Positions 60,890 through 64,000 of a stretch of 64,000 bases of DNA are shown piece by piece. Below the pieces are notes generated by a model. It was not told the DNA's origin and did not search any database. It worked only from the letters and a program-made list of their open reading frames with translations. A program made the position numbers and the translations under genes. The stretch is from Sediminicola sp040566555 (GTDB taxonomy: Bacteria; Bacteroidota; Bacteroidia; Flavobacteriales; Flavobacteriaceae): NCBI RefSeq assembly GCF_040566555.1, contig NZ_JBEWYP010000003.1, positions 1 through 64,000 of the forward strand. Reading direction: 5' to 3'. Each line of letters begins with the position of its first letter. The first letter of the stretch is position 1.

Positions 60890-62968
60890 ATGCAGAAAGT
60901 TTTTTTGAGTATTCTCCTTTGCTTCTTCCAGATCTCCTTCGCACAGCGACAAGATAAGGTAGACTTCACCCACGCTGATGTTTCGGTCACCATAGACCCA
61001 CATTCCCAAGAAATTACAGGATCGGTCCACTATACTTTTAAAACGCATGAAAAGGTTTCCTCTTTTTTTATGGATGCCAAAGCGATGGAGTTTTCGACAG
61101 TACTCCTCAATGATAAAAAAGTGAAGTACACTATTGAAGGCAATAAAATTACCCTCATTAAAAATCTGAGAAAGAATAGTACTAACAAGTTGTTACTGAA
61201 TTACAAGGTAAAACCTTTCCAAGCGGTATATTTTGTTGGTTGGGATCAAAAAGATCACAATCCGCAGATTTGGACCCAGGGCCAGGGTAAATATACCAGC
61301 CATTGGCTGCCCAGTTTTGATGATATGACAGAGAAGGTGGAGTTTGACCTGCAGCTTACTTTTGATAAAAAGTATGAGGTAATTGCCAACGGCGTCCTAA
61401 AAACGACTTCAATATCTGGGGATTTAAAAACGTGGAATTACGATATGGCAGCACCAATGAGCAGCTATTTGCTCGCTTTTGCTATTGGCAATTACACTCA
61501 AAAAGAAGAGCTTTCCAACTCTGGAATTCCCCTGGAAATGTACTATTACCCCTCGGATAGTAGTAATGTTGAGCCTACCTACAGGTATTCTAAACAAATA
61601 TTTGATTTTTTAGAGGGGGAAATCGGGATTCCCTATCCTTGGCAGAACTACAAACAAATTCCGGTGCGAGATTTTCTCTATGCAGGAATGGAAAATACGG
61701 GAACCACCATTTTTTCCGATGCCTATGTGATCGATTCCATTGGTTTTGTTGATAGAAATTACGTGAACATCAATGCCCATGAATTGGCACACCAATGGTT
61801 TGGGAATCTGGTTACGGAACAAGATGCCTCCCATCATTGGCTACAGGAAGGTTTTGCGACCTATTATGCGTACCTCTCCGAAAAAGAAGTATTTGGTGAT
61901 GATCATTTCTATTGGAAATTATATGAAACAGCCCAGCAATTAAAGGAATTGTCCATTGCAGGCAAGGGGGAGGCCTTAACAGATTCCAAAGCTTCCAGTC
62001 TTACCTTTTATGAAAAGGGTGCTTGGGTGTTATTTATGTTGCGTGAGCAAGTGGGGGAGAAGGACTATAAAAAAGGAATTGAGGAATATCTCCGGAAATA
62101 TGAGTTCCAAAACGTGACCATTCCACAATTTATGGCGTCCATGGAGGCTGCCAGTGGTTTGGATCTGACCGAGTTTGAAAGGATTTGGTTAGAAAACACT
62201 GAATTCCCTTTTGAACTAGCCATGGAAAGTCTAAGAAAGCATTCTCCTTCAATAGCTACTTTTTTTGAGCTTCAGAGAGAATTAATGACCACCAAAGGTG
62301 CTAATGAAGCTATTATCAATCGCTTTTGGAATGGAAGTGATTCAGATTTCCTTAAAATTGCCATCCTTCAGCATTATCATACATCCCTTTCCGAGTCTTT
62401 TTTGCGCAAAGTTATAAAAGAGGGTAGTGGTAGGGTCAGACAAGCATTGGCAATCAACACACCCAAAGTGACCAAAGGCCTAAAATCGGATTTCGAATCT
62501 CTTTTGGACGATACAAGTTATGTGAGCAAAGAGAATGCACTGTATAAACTTTGGATCTATTTTCCGGAAGATAGAGGGGTATATCTGGATAAAATTGAGT
62601 CCTGTATTGGTCTGCCCAACAAAAATGTTCGATTGTTGTGGCTTACCTTGGCCATGATCACTAAAGATTACCAGCCCGAAAATAAATCGGATTTCTACAC
62701 CGAATTAAGCGGTTATACGGCATCAAACTATTCCATTGAAGTACGACAAGGCGCTTTTCAATACCTATCGGATACTGTAGGCCTTTCCGATCAAAATTTG
62801 TTGGATTTGGTCAATGCCTGTCTCCATCATTCATGGCAATTTAAAAAGTTCTCCAGGGATTTATTGGACCAGCTCCTGGAGAGTGAGAATTACAAAAAAC
62901 GCTTCAATGTTCTAAAGGAAAAACTAAACACTGAAGAATTGCGTTATATTAACAGTAAAACAAGCTAA
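60890..62968 (+). CDS. M1 family metallopeptidase (aminopeptidase N type)
   Basis: 692 residues. A signal peptide (about 1-18) is followed by the M1 N-terminal beta saddle, AGMENTGTTIF (GxMEN substrate motif), and the zinc site H297-E-L-A-H301 with the third ligand Glu in WLQEGFATY. A C-terminal helical HEAT-like domain runs from about 460. It trims N-terminal residues from peptides in the periplasm. The patatin gene starts one base after the stop, so they are co-transcribed. Confidence 0.95.
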   Translation: MQKVFLSILLCFFQISFAQRQDKVDFTHADVSVTIDPHSQEITGSVHYTFKTHEKVSSFFMDAKAMEFSTVLLNDKKVKYTIEGNKITLIKNLRKNSTNKLLLNYKVKPFQAVYFVGWDQKDHNPQIWTQGQGKYTSHWLPSFDDMTEKVEFDLQLTFDKKYEVIANGVLKTTSISGDLKTWNYDMAAPMSSYLLAFAIGNYTQKEELSNSGIPLEMYYYPSDSSNVEPTYRYSKQIFDFLEGEIGIPYPWQNYKQIPVRDFLYAGMENTGTTIFSDAYVIDSIGFVDRNYVNINAHELAHQWFGNLVTEQDASHHWLQEGFATYYAYLSEKEVFGDDHFYWKLYETAQQLKELSIAGKGEALTDSKASSLTFYEKGAWVLFMLREQVGEKDYKKGIEEYLRKYEFQNVTIPQFMASMEAASGLDLTEFERIWLENTEFPFELAMESLRKHSPSIATFFELQRELMTTKGANEAIINRFWNGSDSDFLKIAILQHYHTSLSESFLRKVIKEGSGRVRQALAINTPKVTKGLKSDFESLLDDTSYVSKENALYKLWIYFPEDRGVYLDKIESCIGLPNKNVRLLWLTLAMITKDYQPENKSDFYTELSGYTASNYSIEVRQGAFQYLSDTVGLSDQNLLDLVNACLHHSWQFKKFSRDLLDQLLESENYKKRFNVLKEKLNTEELRYINSKTS

Positions 62969-62969
62969 T

Positions 62970-63875
62970 ATGAGGGCAATGGTAATTTCAGGTGGTGGAA
63001 GTAAGGGTGCCTTTGCGGGCGGAGTTGCCCAATACCTAATGCAAGAACAGAAACACAATTACGACCTTTTTATGGGAACATCTACAGGAAGCTTATTGAT
63101 ATCCCATCTGGCCCTTCAAAAGATTGAAAAGATTAAAGAGGTGTACACCAATGTAAACCAAGACAACATTTTTAGTAATTGCCCATTTGTTGTTAAAAAG
63201 AAATATGGAATTGAAAATATTGGTATTGATCACATCAATGTAATGAAGAACTTTTTTAAGGGCAGTAAAACATTTGGTGAAAGCCATAACCTATTAACAT
63301 TGATCAAAAACACCTTAACAGTCGAAGAGTTTGAAGAGCTGCAGAACGGTCCAAAAGATATCGTTATTACGGTATCCAATCTTTCACTCAATCAGGTAGA
63401 GTACAAGTCCATCATGGATTTCACATATGACGAATTTTGTGAGTGGATTTGGATTTCTTGTAATTATACCCCCTTTATGACTTTGGTGAAAAAGAATGGC
63501 TGTGAATATGCAGATGGAGGTCTTGGGAGTATGGTTCCAATAGAGGAAGCTATAAAACGAGGGGCAACCGTTGTGGATGCCATCATTTTACAGACCGAAA
63601 TCACCCATTTAAACCGCATGCCCTCAAAAAATGTATTTTCCTTATTGACAAGTATGTTTGCCTTTATGCTGGATCGTATCGAGCATCAAAATATTCGAAT
63701 CGGGAAATATGTAGCCAAACACAACGATGCCATTATCAATTTTTATTATACCCCAACTGTATTGACCACTAACTCGCTCATTTTCAACAAAGAAAGGATG
63801 ACAGCATGGTGGGAAAGCGGATATAATTTTGCCAAACACAAAAATTTAGAACTTAATCCGATAGAACCTCAATGA
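62970..63875 (+). CDS. Patatin-like phospholipase
   Basis: 301 residues. The oxyanion loop GGGSKGAFAGG (8-18), nucleophile S38 in GTSTG and the catalytic Asp in ADGGLGSMVP (about 178) form the patatin Ser-Asp dyad. There is no signal peptide and the protein is close to a bare patatin domain. Members act as lipid acyl hydrolases; substrate unknown. The next patatin gene overlaps its stop by ATGA and repeats its N-terminus almost exactly, which shows a recent tandem duplication. Confidence 0.92.
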   Translation: MRAMVISGGGSKGAFAGGVAQYLMQEQKHNYDLFMGTSTGSLLISHLALQKIEKIKEVYTNVNQDNIFSNCPFVVKKKYGIENIGIDHINVMKNFFKGSKTFGESHNLLTLIKNTLTVEEFEELQNGPKDIVITVSNLSLNQVEYKSIMDFTYDEFCEWIWISCNYTPFMTLVKKNGCEYADGGLGSMVPIEEAIKRGATVVDAIILQTEITHLNRMPSKNVFSLLTSMFAFMLDRIEHQNIRIGKYVAKHNDAIINFYYTPTVLTTNSLIFNKERMTAWWESGYNFAKHKNLELNPIEPQ

Positions 63876-64000
63876 GAGCATTAGTAATAAGTGGAGGAGG
63901 TAGTAAGGGCGCCTTTGCGGGTGGTGTGGCGCAATACCTTATGGAGGTCGAAAAGCGGGAGTACGACGTATTTGTTGGCACCTCTACAGGTGGTCTGTTA
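63872..64000 (+). CDS. Second patatin-like phospholipase (partial, cut by window end)
   Basis: The 43 visible codons begin MRALVISGGGSKGAFAGG and reach GTSTGGLL, so both the oxyanion loop and the nucleophile serine are present. About three quarters of the residues match the upstream patatin at the same positions. The ATG overlaps the stop of the first gene (ATGA). The gene continues past 64000. Confidence 0.9.
   Translation, partial: MRALVISGGGSKGAFAGGVAQYLMEVEKREYDVFVGTSTGGLL

Noticed and set aside
1..64000. CRISPR array, insertion sequence, prophage or integrated element
   Set aside because: No transposase, integrase, phage gene, regular spacer array or att-like duplication was seen. The region next to tRNA-Ser has ordinary chromosomal genes.

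Overview
The window looks like chromosomal core DNA from a member of the Bacteroidota, most likely a marine Flavobacteriaceae. It is AT-rich and densely coding, and it has no phage, transposase, CRISPR or rRNA genes. The signs are family-typical gene sets (ftsK-lolA-lptF-ribB, a 2-Cys peroxiredoxin with thioredoxin and a DUF6952 protein, GldL-like and DUF2891 proteins), lipoprotein signals of Bacteroidota type, and repeated TAnnTTTG -7 promoter boxes instead of sigma70 -10 boxes. The genus is not determinable by eye.

Layout. 1-350: tRNA-Ser(UGA) on the minus strand, its terminator, and a 111-bp-period repeat running off the left edge. 0.65-2.5 kb (+): nitroreductase and a KdnA-like sugar aminotransferase. 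2.6-8.2 kb (-): ftsK, lolA, lptF, ribB. 8.3-10.6 kb (-): dgkA, tpx, and the peroxiredoxin/thioredoxin/DUF6952 cluster. 10.9-14.3 kb: NhaC antiporter, a Cys/Met-metabolism PLP enzyme and a divergent Lrp regulator with a phased operator array between them. 14.3-17.3 kb: lpd, a double-CDGSH protein and an HGSNAT-like membrane protein. 17.4-25.4 kb (+): FMN reductase, pabB, alpha/beta hydrolase, tilS, dsbD-like, CocE-like hydrolase. 25.5-32.5 kb (+): penicillin acylase family, comM/yifB, M16 protease. 33.0-34.0 kb (-): GldL-like protein and a zinc-ribbon plus nuclease-like protein. 34.3-38.9 kb (+): DUF2891 lipoprotein, Nramp-like transporter, pxpA, pxpB, pxpC. 39.0-40.4 kb (-): aldehyde dehydrogenase. 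40.6-47.8 kb (+): possible ilv leader peptide, ilvD, ilvB, ilvN, ilvC, ilvA. 48.0-53.5 kb (+): gapN, debranching-enzyme-like lipoprotein, MFS transporter. 53.7-58.4 kb (-): leuC, leuD, a leuA/cimA-type synthase, leuB. 58.7-60.8 kb (-): recG. 60.9-64.0 kb (+): M1 aminopeptidase and two tandem patatin genes, the second cut by the window end.

How the genes work together. The ilv and leu clusters give most of branched-chain amino acid synthesis; only the transaminase ilvE and a clear-cut leuA are missing here. The ftsK-lolA-lptF block links chromosome segregation with lipoprotein and LPS export. The five-gene DUF2891-Nramp-pxpABC block is my best candidate for a poorly described system. Its last three genes hydrolyse 5-oxoproline. 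The transporter has lost the residues that bind metal in true Nramp proteins. The first gene carries a signal for surface-exposed lipoproteins. Together they suggest uptake and use of 5-oxoproline or a 5-oxoprolyl compound. A second candidate is a 14-residue Leu/Ile-rich leader peptide ahead of ilvD.

Gene-free stretches near or above 300 bp are described in their own entries: 326-650, 10556-10853, 32669-33003, 40391-40745 and 51986-52327.
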